Positions 14,091 through 20,836 of a stretch of DNA of 20,836 bases are shown one piece after another. The stretch spans positions 32,330 through 53,165 of the forward strand of contig DCTZ01000039.1 of the NCBI GenBank assembly GCA_002329485.1. The letters are read 5' to 3'. The notes under the pieces were generated by a model that saw only the letters and a program-made list of their open reading frames with translations, was not told the origin of the DNA and made no database searches. Source of the stretch: Caryophanales bacterium UBA1427. Its GTDB lineage: Bacteria > Bacillota_I > Bacilli_A > ML615J-28 > CAG-313. Position numbers and translations under genes: made by a program. The stretch's first letter is position 1, and every line of letters begins with the position of its first letter.

Positions 14091-15929
14091 ATGCAACTTT
14101 CTTTTGTCAAAATCGGTTTAGCCGTTCCCAAAATTACCCTCGGACAGCCTTTGGTCAATGCCAAAGAAATCATTTCGATTGTCCGAAACGACAAAAAAGC
14201 TTCCCTTTTGCTTTTCCCGGAACTTACGTTAACCGGCTACAGCATCGGCGACTGGATGTTTAACCGGCAGCTTTTATCCGATAATCTGGCAGCAGTCCAG
14301 TACTTATTGGACAACAACGACGATCATCTGTTGATTGTCGGAACGATGCTGGAAATCAACCATTCCCTTTATAATGTTGCTTTGGTGATTGCGGGAAAAG
14401 AAATCATCGGGGTTATTCCGAAACAGTTTTTGCCGCGCAACCGCGAATTCAGCGATCCGCGCTTTTTCGCAAGCGGAAAAAGCTTGCTTGGTTCCACCAA
14501 AACGGTTAATCTTTTGGGTCAGGAAGTTCCGGTTGGGGAACTATTATTTAAAGCCCAAAACCAAAGTTTTTCGTTTGGCGTGGAAATTTGCGGGGATATG
14601 TGGGCGCCGGTCAGTCCGGGATCCCTTCTTTACACAAAAGGGGCCGAAGCCGTTTTCAATCTTTCGGCCAGTACTTTTCATCTCGGCAAACATGAGCAAA
14701 GGTTGCTTTTAGCCCAAAGTTCCAGTTTAAAAGGCATGGGTGCTTACGTTTATGTATCCACCGGGGCAAGCGAGACCAGCAGCGACATCGTTTATACCGG
14801 ACATAAAATCGCCTGTATCAACGGCGAAGTGATTCTCGATGAAGAAAAAATCGATTTTTCCAGTTCCGTTTCCTACGTTGATTTGGATTTGGACCAAATC
14901 CGGCACGCTCGGATGTCCAGCGGCTGGTTCAATGAATTCGAGGCGGGGGAAATCCGGGTTGTACCCTTTTTGTTGCCCCAGCGAAAGAACTTTGAGTTAG
15001 AAAAATCGCCCAGGCCCTTTCCCTTTCTCCCGGTAAAAGAAGAAGACGCTGAGATGATTATCGATGTCATCGGGGCGGCTTTATACAAACGCCTTCAATA
15101 CATCGGCATCAACAAAGTTGTTCTCGGGGTGAGCGGAGGCCTTGATTCGACGCTTGCGCTTCTTACAACCTACAAAGCATTTCAAACTTACGGTTTGGAC
15201 AAAAAAGGCATCATCGGGGTCACGTTGCCGTCTTTGGCGACTTCCCAGGAATCCAAGGACTTGGCACTGAACCTCATGAACAAGTTGGGCATAACCGTTT
15301 TGGAAATTCCAATCAGCGAAGCGGTGTTGCAACAGTTTAAATTAATCGGTCATGCCGAAGATAACTTTGACGTTACCTATGAAAACGCGCAAGCCCGTTA
15401 CCGGACCTTTACTTTGATGAATTTGGCCAACCAAAACCAAGCTCTTGTGATCGGCACTTCCGATATGAGCGAAGTCGCTTTGGGATGGGCCACTTTCAAC
15501 GGCGATCATATGGCCATGTATGGATTGAATGCGGGATTGCCGAAAACAACGGTTCGCTATTTGGTTAATTATCTAAAACAAGGCTTTCCGGAAATCCGAG
15601 AAGAATTGACCAAAATAACCGAACGGGTAATCAGTCCCGAACTTTTGCCCGGCATTCAGGCGACCGAAGCCGTGGTCGGCAAATACGAAATCAATGATTT
15701 TATTATGTATCACTTGCTGGTCCATGGGGCAAGCCGAGCCAAAACCGTGTTCTATTTGGAAAAAGTCTTCCGAATGGAAAAAACGGCGGCCGAAAATGCC
15801 TATGATTATTTTGTCAAGCGGTTTAAGACTCAACAATACAAACGGCTGACGATGCCCGAAGGTGTAAAAGTCTTTGAAGTTTCCTTATCGCCGCGCTCCG
15901 ATGTCAAAATTCCGGGCGATATGCATTAA
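14091..15929 (+). CDS. nadE: Glutamine-dependent NAD(+) synthetase
   Basis: 612-residue two-domain enzyme that amidates deamido-NAD to NAD. The N-terminal nitrilase-like domain releases ammonia from glutamine: Glu44 (FPELTLTGY), Lys111 (IPKQFLPRNREF) and Cys167 (VEICGDMW) form the triad. The C-terminal synthetase domain carries the PP-loop SGGLDS (348-353), GTSDMSEVALGW and TFNGDHMAMYG. The long form uses Gln, unlike the short ammonia-dependent NadE of B. subtilis. The ATG at 14091 follows AGAGGT and lies 11 bases after nadD, so the two form an operon. No clear terminator follows before the T-box leader of valS. Confidence 0.97.
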   Translation: MQLSFVKIGLAVPKITLGQPLVNAKEIISIVRNDKKASLLLFPELTLTGYSIGDWMFNRQLLSDNLAAVQYLLDNNDDHLLIVGTMLEINHSLYNVALVIAGKEIIGVIPKQFLPRNREFSDPRFFASGKSLLGSTKTVNLLGQEVPVGELLFKAQNQSFSFGVEICGDMWAPVSPGSLLYTKGAEAVFNLSASTFHLGKHEQRLLLAQSSSLKGMGAYVYVSTGASETSSDIVYTGHKIACINGEVILDEEKIDFSSSVSYVDLDLDQIRHARMSSGWFNEFEAGEIRVVPFLLPQRKNFELEKSPRPFPFLPVKEEDAEMIIDVIGAALYKRLQYIGINKVVLGVSGGLDSTLALLTTYKAFQTYGLDKKGIIGVTLPSLATSQESKDLALNLMNKLGITVLEIPISEAVLQQFKLIGHAEDNFDVTYENAQARYRTFTLMNLANQNQALVIGTSDMSEVALGWATFNGDHMAMYGLNAGLPKTTVRYLVNYLKQGFPEIREELTKITERVISPELLPGIQATEAVVGKYEINDFIMYHLLVHGASRAKTVFYLEKVFRMEKTAAENAYDYFVKRFKTQQYKRLTMPEGVKVFEVSLSPRSDVKIPGDMH

Positions 15930-15944
15930 AAAGGGACATTTTGC

Positions 15945-15973
15945 TTTACTTTTAGAAAAATATTTGCTAAAAT
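15945..15973 (+). promoter_or_regulatory. Promoter of the valS T-box leader
   Basis: TTTACT (-35, 15945-15950), spacer 17, TAAAAT (-10, 15968-15973), beginning 16 bases after the nadE stop. The start would be near 15980, a suitable place for the leader RNA. Confidence 0.7.
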
Positions 15974-15979
15974 ATTGCT

Positions 15980-16259
15980 AATTTGAGAATAATTAAATTC
16001 GTTGAACAAGAGGAGTACAGTATTGAAGCTATTCAGAGAGAAGCTGGTTGGTGCAAAGCTTTTGGCTTGATATTGGAAGGTCGCTTGTGAGAAGTTTATC
16101 TGAAAAAAGTAGGATAAACCGTGAACCAGACGTTATTGGTTTGAGGTGCAAGAAAAGTTATATTTTTCTTGAACTAAGGTGGTACCGCGGAATTGTTCGT
16201 CCTTAGATTATTGTTTTGATAACAATAAGCTAAGGATTTTTTTATTACTAAGGAGGTTT
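15980..16259 (+). promoter_or_regulatory. T-box riboswitch, tRNA-Val responsive (GUC specifier)
   Basis: Leader RNA that senses uncharged tRNA and lets transcription continue into valS. Seen: Stem I elements (GAGGAGTAC, CAGAGAG at 16034-16040, the hairpin AAGCT...AGCTT around GGTTGGTG), a specifier region GGAAGGTCGCTTGTGAG with GUC (Val) at 16080-16082, and the invariant T-box AAGGTGGTACCGCGG at 16176-16190, whose TGGT bulge pairs with the tRNA acceptor end. CTAAGG (16174-16179) can pair with CCTTAG (16201-16206) as the antiterminator; the same CCTTAG pairs with CTAAGG (16230-16235) in the terminator. This fills the gap between nadE and valS. Confidence 0.95.
16200..16243 (+). terminator. T-box regulated terminator of valS
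   Basis: TCCTTAG (16200-16206) pairs with CTAAGGA (16230-16236); inside, TTATTGTT pairs with AACAATAA around TTGAT with one A/G mismatch; seven T's follow (16237-16243). Its 5' arm is shared with the antiterminator helix of the T-box. Confidence 0.92.
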
Positions 16260-16263
16260 TAAC

Positions 16264-18870
16264 TTGAAAAAAACATTGTTGGCACCAAAATACAATCACG
16301 AAGAAGTCGAAAAAGGCAGATACCAGGAATGGTTGGAAAAAGGCTATTTTGCGAGCGGTGATCTTTCGAAGAAACCATATTGCATTGTGATTCCGCCTCC
16401 CAATGTCACAGGAATGTTGCATTTGGGTCATGCGTGGGATACGACTTTGCAGGATATTATCACCCGGCGGAAACGCATGCAAGGGTATGATATGTTATGG
16501 CTTCCGGGCATGGATCATGCAGGGATTGCAACCCAAGCCAAAATCGATGCCAAACTCAAAGCCCAAGGCGTAAGCCGTTACGATATCGGCCGGGAAGCTT
16601 TTCTGAAAGTGGCCTGGGACTGGAAAGAAGAATATGCTTCGGTAATCCGCTCGCAATGGGCGGCTCTGGGTCTGTCGCTCGATTACAACAAAGAACGCTT
16701 TACGCTGGATGAAGGTTTGAACAAAGCGGTTACTAAAGTCTTCTTGGATTTATATCGCGACGGTTTGATTTACCGGGGCGAACGGATTATCAATTGGGAT
16801 GTTCAAAGCAAAACCGCTTTATCCAATATCGAAGTTGAATACAAAGAAATCGAAGGCGCTTTTTACCATTTCATTTATCCGTTTGTCAACCGCAAAGGCG
16901 GTTTGGAAATCGCCACTACCCGTCCGGAAACGATGTTCGGGGATGTCGCTTTGATGGTTCATCCCGATGACGAACGCTATCAGATATATATCGGCGAAAT
17001 GGTTTATATTCCGGGAACCGACCGGGCGATTCCGGTTATTTCGGATGCCTATGTCGACCGCGAATTCGGAACCGGCGTCGTAAAAGTTACTCCTGCCCAC
17101 GATCCGAATGACTTTGAAGTCGGTTTGCGTCACAATCTGACTCCGGTTATTTGCATGAACGAGGACGGTACGATGAACGAATTTGCGGGGAAATACCAGG
17201 GAATGGACCGGTTCGTTTGCCGGGAAGCCGTCGTTAAAGATTTGCAAAAAGCTGGACTTTGTCCGAAGATTGAAAGAATCAGGCATGCGGTAGGACATTC
17301 GGAACGCACCAATGTCATCGTCGAACCGCGCCTTTCAAAACAATGGTTCGTCAAAATGAAACCGCTCGCCGAAAAAGTTTTGGCGATGCAGGAAACGGAT
17401 GAAGGAATCAAGTTTGTTCCGGAACGCTTTAACAAAACGTTCACCAATTGGCTCGAAAATATCCAGGACTGGTGTATTTCGCGCCAACTTTGGTGGGGTC
17501 ACCGGATACCGGCCTGGTATAAGGGAGATGAAGTTTATGTCGGTTTGACGCCGCCAAGCGACGAATGGGTTCAGGACGAAGACGTTTTGGACACTTGGTT
17601 TTCGAGCGCGCTTTGGCCTTTTTCGACCCTCGGCTGGCCGGAAGATACTTTTGACCTTAAACGCTATTATCCGACCAATGTCTTGGTAACCGGTTACGAT
17701 ATTATTTTCTTCTGGGTAGCCCGAATGGCTTTCCAAGCCCGCTATTTCACCGGTCAAAGACCGTTTGAATATTGCTACATTCACGGTTTGATTCGCGACG
17801 AGAAAGGCCAAAAGATGAGCAAATCTTTGGGCAACGGAATCGACCCGTTTGATTTGATCAAGCAGTACGGGTGCGATGCCTTAAGATACTTTTTGACGAC
17901 CAATTCGACGCCGGGACAGGATTTACGCTATTCGGAAGAAAAAGTCGGGGCAGCTTGGAATTATATCAACAAAATCTGGAATATAGCCCGGTATATTATG
18001 ATCAATATCGGAGACGAAGAAACGGGCGAAGTCGACCCTGGCAAATTCAGCGCCATTGACCAATGGATTTTGGACCGGCTGAACGAAGTCATCAAGACCA
18101 CTGACGAACTGTACGAAGCCTTCGAGTTCGGCGAAGTTGCGCGGATAATCTATCACTTTGTTTGGGACGATTTGGCTTCCTGGTATATCGAATTGACCAA
18201 AGCGGTTTTTGCGGGTCAAAGCGGGGATATCAATAATACCAAAGCTATTCTCAAACATTTGCTCGTTACCGTCTGCAAGCTATTGCATCCGTTTATGCCG
18301 TTTGTAACCGAAGAAATCTATCAGACTTTCTATGAAGGTTCGATTATGGTTTCGGAGTGGCCAAAACCGTTTGTCTTCGATGCCGATACCCAAGCCATCG
18401 GTTTTACCAAACAAATGATGGATATCATCACGGGGGTCCGCTCGTTGAGAGCCGAAAAGAACGTTCCGTTAAGCAAACCGCTTACGCTTAATTTGGAAGT
18501 CCAAAATGCAAAATTAGCCCGATTTTTGGAGCAATATCAGGTTTATATCAAGCGTTTGGTGAATTATACCGGTTTGACAATCAAGCCGGAAATCGACAAA
18601 CAGGATTGCCTGGTTATCGTTTTGCCGGAAGTTAAAGTCATTGTTCCGAACAAAGAACTTCTCGATATAGAAAAAGAAATTGAGCGTTTAACAAACGAAA
18701 AAGAACGTTTATTGGCCGAAGTCAGCCGTTCGGAAAAAATGCTTCATAATCCTGCCTTTATGGAAAAAGCTCCGAAAGAAAAGGTTGCTTTGGAACAGAC
18801 CAAATTAACCAAATACCAAAAACAATTGCAAGAGGTAGAAGAACTGCTTAACCAGTTACTGAAAGGATAA
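16264..18870 (+). CDS. valS: Valine--tRNA ligase
   Basis: 868-residue class Ia aminoacyl-tRNA synthetase that charges tRNA-Val and edits misactivated Thr. Seen: PPPNVTGMLHLGH (44-56, HIGH motif), ATTRPETMFGDVAL of the CP1 editing domain, GTGVVKVTPAHDPNDFE, CISRQLWWGHRIPAW, the KMSKS loop (517-521), an anticodon-binding helical region, and a C-terminal Lys/Glu-rich coiled coil (from about residue 800) typical of ValRS. Length is normal (about 880 in Bacillus). The TTG at 16264 is the start, preceded by AAGGAGG. Expression is under the T-box just upstream. The stop is one base before folC, so the two are co-transcribed, as in B. subtilis. Confidence 0.98.
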   Translation: MKKTLLAPKYNHEEVEKGRYQEWLEKGYFASGDLSKKPYCIVIPPPNVTGMLHLGHAWDTTLQDIITRRKRMQGYDMLWLPGMDHAGIATQAKIDAKLKAQGVSRYDIGREAFLKVAWDWKEEYASVIRSQWAALGLSLDYNKERFTLDEGLNKAVTKVFLDLYRDGLIYRGERIINWDVQSKTALSNIEVEYKEIEGAFYHFIYPFVNRKGGLEIATTRPETMFGDVALMVHPDDERYQIYIGEMVYIPGTDRAIPVISDAYVDREFGTGVVKVTPAHDPNDFEVGLRHNLTPVICMNEDGTMNEFAGKYQGMDRFVCREAVVKDLQKAGLCPKIERIRHAVGHSERTNVIVEPRLSKQWFVKMKPLAEKVLAMQETDEGIKFVPERFNKTFTNWLENIQDWCISRQLWWGHRIPAWYKGDEVYVGLTPPSDEWVQDEDVLDTWFSSALWPFSTLGWPEDTFDLKRYYPTNVLVTGYDIIFFWVARMAFQARYFTGQRPFEYCYIHGLIRDEKGQKMSKSLGNGIDPFDLIKQYGCDALRYFLTTNSTPGQDLRYSEEKVGAAWNYINKIWNIARYIMINIGDEETGEVDPGKFSAIDQWILDRLNEVIKTTDELYEAFEFGEVARIIYHFVWDDLASWYIELTKAVFAGQSGDINNTKAILKHLLVTVCKLLHPFMPFVTEEIYQTFYEGSIMVSEWPKPFVFDADTQAIGFTKQMMDIITGVRSLRAEKNVPLSKPLTLNLEVQNAKLARFLEQYQVYIKRLVNYTGLTIKPEIDKQDCLVIVLPEVKVIVPNKELLDIEKEIERLTNEKERLLAEVSRSEKMLHNPAFMEKAPKEKVALEQTKLTKYQKQLQEVEELLNQLLKG

Positions 18871-18871
18871 A

Positions 18872-20185
18872 ATGAAACCATTTGAAAAAACCAGCGAGCT
18901 TGTTGCTTTCATCGAAAGCGCCAAGCGGTTTACCCCCAAAGTCAATTTGGACAAAATGGAATTTTTATGCGCTTTGTTCGGCCATCCCGAAAAAACTTTT
19001 CCGTCCATTCACGTGAGCGGAACCAACGGAAAAGGTTCGGTCGTAGCAAGCCTTAAAGCCGTTTTTCGGGCCGCCGGATTGAAAGTTGGGTCCTTTACTT
19101 CGCCGTATATTACCCGTTTTAACGAACGGATTATGATAAACGATGCGATGATTGGCGATGAAGATTTGTTGCGAATCGGGAATAAAATCATAGCCAAATA
19201 CGAAGAAATGGAAAGCCAAGGCAAGGAACTGCCAACTTTCTTCGAGTTCACGACATTGCTTGCTTTTTTGTACTTTTCCGAAATTCCGGATTTGGATTTG
19301 GCCATTATCGAAGTCGGCATCGGCGGAAAGCTTGATTCGACCAATGTAATCGAACCGCTTTTGAGTGTTATCTCCAACGTAAATTACGACCATCAAAACG
19401 TTTTGGGCAATACTTTGGCGGAAATTCTCAACCAAAAGCTTGGCATCGTTAAGCAGGGAGTTCCCCTCGTTACCGGCATTCAGGACCCCGTTTTGTTAAA
19501 CCAGTGTCGGGATTACTGTCAAAAAACCGGGTCCGCTTTTTACCCAATCGACTTATCGGGAATCAAAGTGGTAAGTTCGGATTTGACCGGAACCGTGTTT
19601 ATTCATCCGGAACTGGGAACAGTGGAGATCGTTTTGCCAGGATTTCATCAAATCGAAAATGCTTTAACGGTTATCGAAGCCGTCAAAGTATTCAATCAAG
19701 GCTTATTTCGCAAGTTAAGAAGAAAGAATTTTCCGGTTTCGCGCGAAATATTATTACGAGGTTTGAAAGAAACAAAATGGCCGGGTCGCCTGGAAGTTAT
19801 GGCGAAAAACCCTTTGGTCGTAATCGACGGCGCACACAATGTCGACGGCATCACCAGGGTAACCGAATTCATCAAGACTCTGCCATACAAGCGAAAACGA
19901 GTGATTTTCGCCTGTTCCCATGACAAAGACAAACAGGCCATGATTGAAATTTTGGACCAAGTTTTTGACGAAATCGTTTTTACGGCTTATACTTATAAGC
20001 GCCATAACGATATCCAAGAATTGTTCAACCTTTCCAAACACCCTCAAAAACGCATGATTACCGATGTCAAAGAAACGCTGGACTTGGTTTGGAACGATCC
20101 GTGGGAACTTAACCTGTTTATCGGGAGTCTTTATTTTGTCAGCGAAATCAGACCTCTGATTCAACAAAAAATCAAAAACAACTAG
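18872..20185 (+). CDS. folC: Folylpolyglutamate synthase / dihydrofolate synthase
   Basis: 437-residue Mur-ligase-fold enzyme that adds glutamate to folates (and in many bacteria to dihydropteroate). Seen: P-loop HVSGTNGKGSV (47-57), SFTSPYITRFNERI, TFFEFTTLLAFLYF, EVGIGGKLDSTNV, NYDHQNVLGNTLAEI, KLGIVKQGVPLVTG, the second-domain WPGRLEVM and VIDGAHNVDGI. Length matches the family. It begins one base after valS; no separate promoter is visible, so its expression also depends on the valine T-box, as in Bacillus. Whether it has dihydrofolate synthase activity cannot be told from the motifs. Confidence 0.96.
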   Translation: MKPFEKTSELVAFIESAKRFTPKVNLDKMEFLCALFGHPEKTFPSIHVSGTNGKGSVVASLKAVFRAAGLKVGSFTSPYITRFNERIMINDAMIGDEDLLRIGNKIIAKYEEMESQGKELPTFFEFTTLLAFLYFSEIPDLDLAIIEVGIGGKLDSTNVIEPLLSVISNVNYDHQNVLGNTLAEILNQKLGIVKQGVPLVTGIQDPVLLNQCRDYCQKTGSAFYPIDLSGIKVVSSDLTGTVFIHPELGTVEIVLPGFHQIENALTVIEAVKVFNQGLFRKLRRKNFPVSREILLRGLKETKWPGRLEVMAKNPLVVIDGAHNVDGITRVTEFIKTLPYKRKRVIFACSHDKDKQAMIEILDQVFDEIVFTAYTYKRHNDIQELFNLSKHPQKRMITDVKETLDLVWNDPWELNLFIGSLYFVSEIRPLIQQKIKNN

Positions 20186-20192
20186 GCACTTC

Positions 20193-20232
20193 CAACCGGG
20201 CAAACCTATGGGGAATGTCTGGTTGTTTTTTT
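20193..20232 (+). terminator. Rho-independent terminator of valS-folC
   Basis: CAACCGGGCA (20193-20202) pairs with TGTCTGGTTG (20216-20225) in ten base pairs, two of them G-U, with a 13-base loop, followed by seven T's. It lies seven bases after the folC stop. Confidence 0.82.
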
Positions 20233-20252
20233 ATCGCCAAGGAGGAAACAAC

Positions 20253-20836
20253 ATGATTTTAAAAGAAGTGCCGGTTTGGGACCGGCCCCGGGAAAAAGCC
20301 TTAAACGAGGGAATCAAAAGTTTATCGAATGCAGAGCTGATAGCGATTTTGCTAAGGACCGGTGTCAAAGAACAATCGGTCTTAAGCTTGTCGCAAGCGA
20401 TCTTGGCCAAACTGAACCAAATGAACGACTTAAGCGAAATTACCATCAACGAACTTTGTTCCATCAAAGGCATCGGTCCGGCCAAAGCGATTACGGTTTT
20501 GGCGGGCATCGAACTGGGCTTGCGGATTCTCAAATTCGCTCCGGAAAAGATCAAATTGAACACGCCCCAAAGGGTATTCAATCTTTTGAAAGACGAGCTG
20601 AAACCTCTGAAACAGGAAACCCTGATTGCTCTTTATTTAAACGTCAAAGGCGAATTGATTATCAAGAAGACGTTGTTTGTTGGAACCGTCAACCTGATTG
20701 TCATCGATGCCAAAGAAATTTTCAAATGGGCTTACAAACATTCGGCGAGCGCCATTATTCTTGTGCACAATCATCCGAGCGGCGATCCCACGCCGAGCGA
20801 CGATGATCTCAAGATCACCAAGCGAATGGTCGACGC
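20253..20836 (+). CDS. radC: RadC family JAMM/MPN+ protein, N-terminal part (3' end outside window)
   Basis: The first 194 codons of a RadC-like protein. Seen: WDRPREKALNEG and LSNAELIAILLRTG at the N-terminus, a helix-hairpin-helix segment CSIKGIGPAKAITVLAGIELG (69-89), then the JAMM metalloprotease-like motif HNHPSGDPTPSDDD (172-185), whose two His and Asp would bind zinc. The name comes from a supposed DNA-repair role that was later disputed; the true function is uncertain. The ATG at 20253 follows AAGGAGG. The terminator just upstream implies its own promoter, which I do not see in the short gap. valS-folC-(several genes)-radC is also the Bacillus order. The frame is open to the window end. 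Confidence 0.95.
   Translation, partial: MILKEVPVWDRPREKALNEGIKSLSNAELIAILLRTGVKEQSVLSLSQAILAKLNQMNDLSEITINELCSIKGIGPAKAITVLAGIELGLRILKFAPEKIKLNTPQRVFNLLKDELKPLKQETLIALYLNVKGELIIKKTLFVGTVNLIVIDAKEIFKWAYKHSASAIILVHNHPSGDPTPSDDDLKITKRMVD

Overview
The window comes from a bacterium with moderate-to-low GC that uses the standard bacterial code: TGA is the stop of engB, mraY, murD and the ysxE-like gene, and Trp is read from TGG. Gene content, the Bacillus-type (class B) RNase P RNA, a T-box in front of valS and the gene order all point to class Bacilli of the Bacillota. The lineage makes peptidoglycan (MurE, MraY, MurD and a class B penicillin-binding protein), so it is not a wall-less mollicute. 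The exact genus cannot be read from the sequence.

Layout: (1) 1-2870: 3' end of pnp, a degV-family gene, rnpB with an 18-bp perfect P1 helix, and engB with its own terminator. (2) 2921-4637: two tightly coupled genes that I read as divergent homologues of the spore-coat morphogenetic gene spoVID and the spore-coat kinase-like gene ysxE. A doubtful 65-aa membrane ORF converges on them. (3) 5016-5830: a sigma-A promoter, yceD, rpmF and a terminator. (4) 5835-7785: a promoter and rsmH, converging with a lacX-like aldose 1-epimerase gene; the two stop codons overlap and the rsmH terminator lies inside the epimerase coding region. A palindrome covers the -35 of the epimerase promoter. (5) 7866-13402: a compact mur block, spoVD-like PBP, murE, mraY, murD, with overlapping or nearly touching genes. 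(6) 13445-15929: nadD and glutamine-dependent nadE, the last two steps of NAD synthesis. (7) 15945-20232: a T-box riboswitch with a GUC (Val) specifier, valS, folC and a terminator. (8) 20253-end: 5' part of radC.

The most interesting reading concerns gene order. In Bacillus subtilis, engB, (hem genes), spoVID, ysxE, valS, folC, (...), radC is one neighbourhood. Another is ylbN(yceD), rpmF, (...), mraZ, rsmH, ftsL, pbpB, spoVD, murE, mraY, murD. Here the second neighbourhood, trimmed of mraZ, ftsL and pbpB, sits inside the first, between ysxE and valS, and the heme genes are missing. The retained class B PBP resembles SpoVD (one C-terminal PASTA domain, directly before murE), and SpoVID-like and YsxE-like genes are kept. 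Together these suggest a spore-forming organism, or one recently derived from spore formers. The spoVID/ysxE assignments rest on weak similarity plus synteny and need profile searches.
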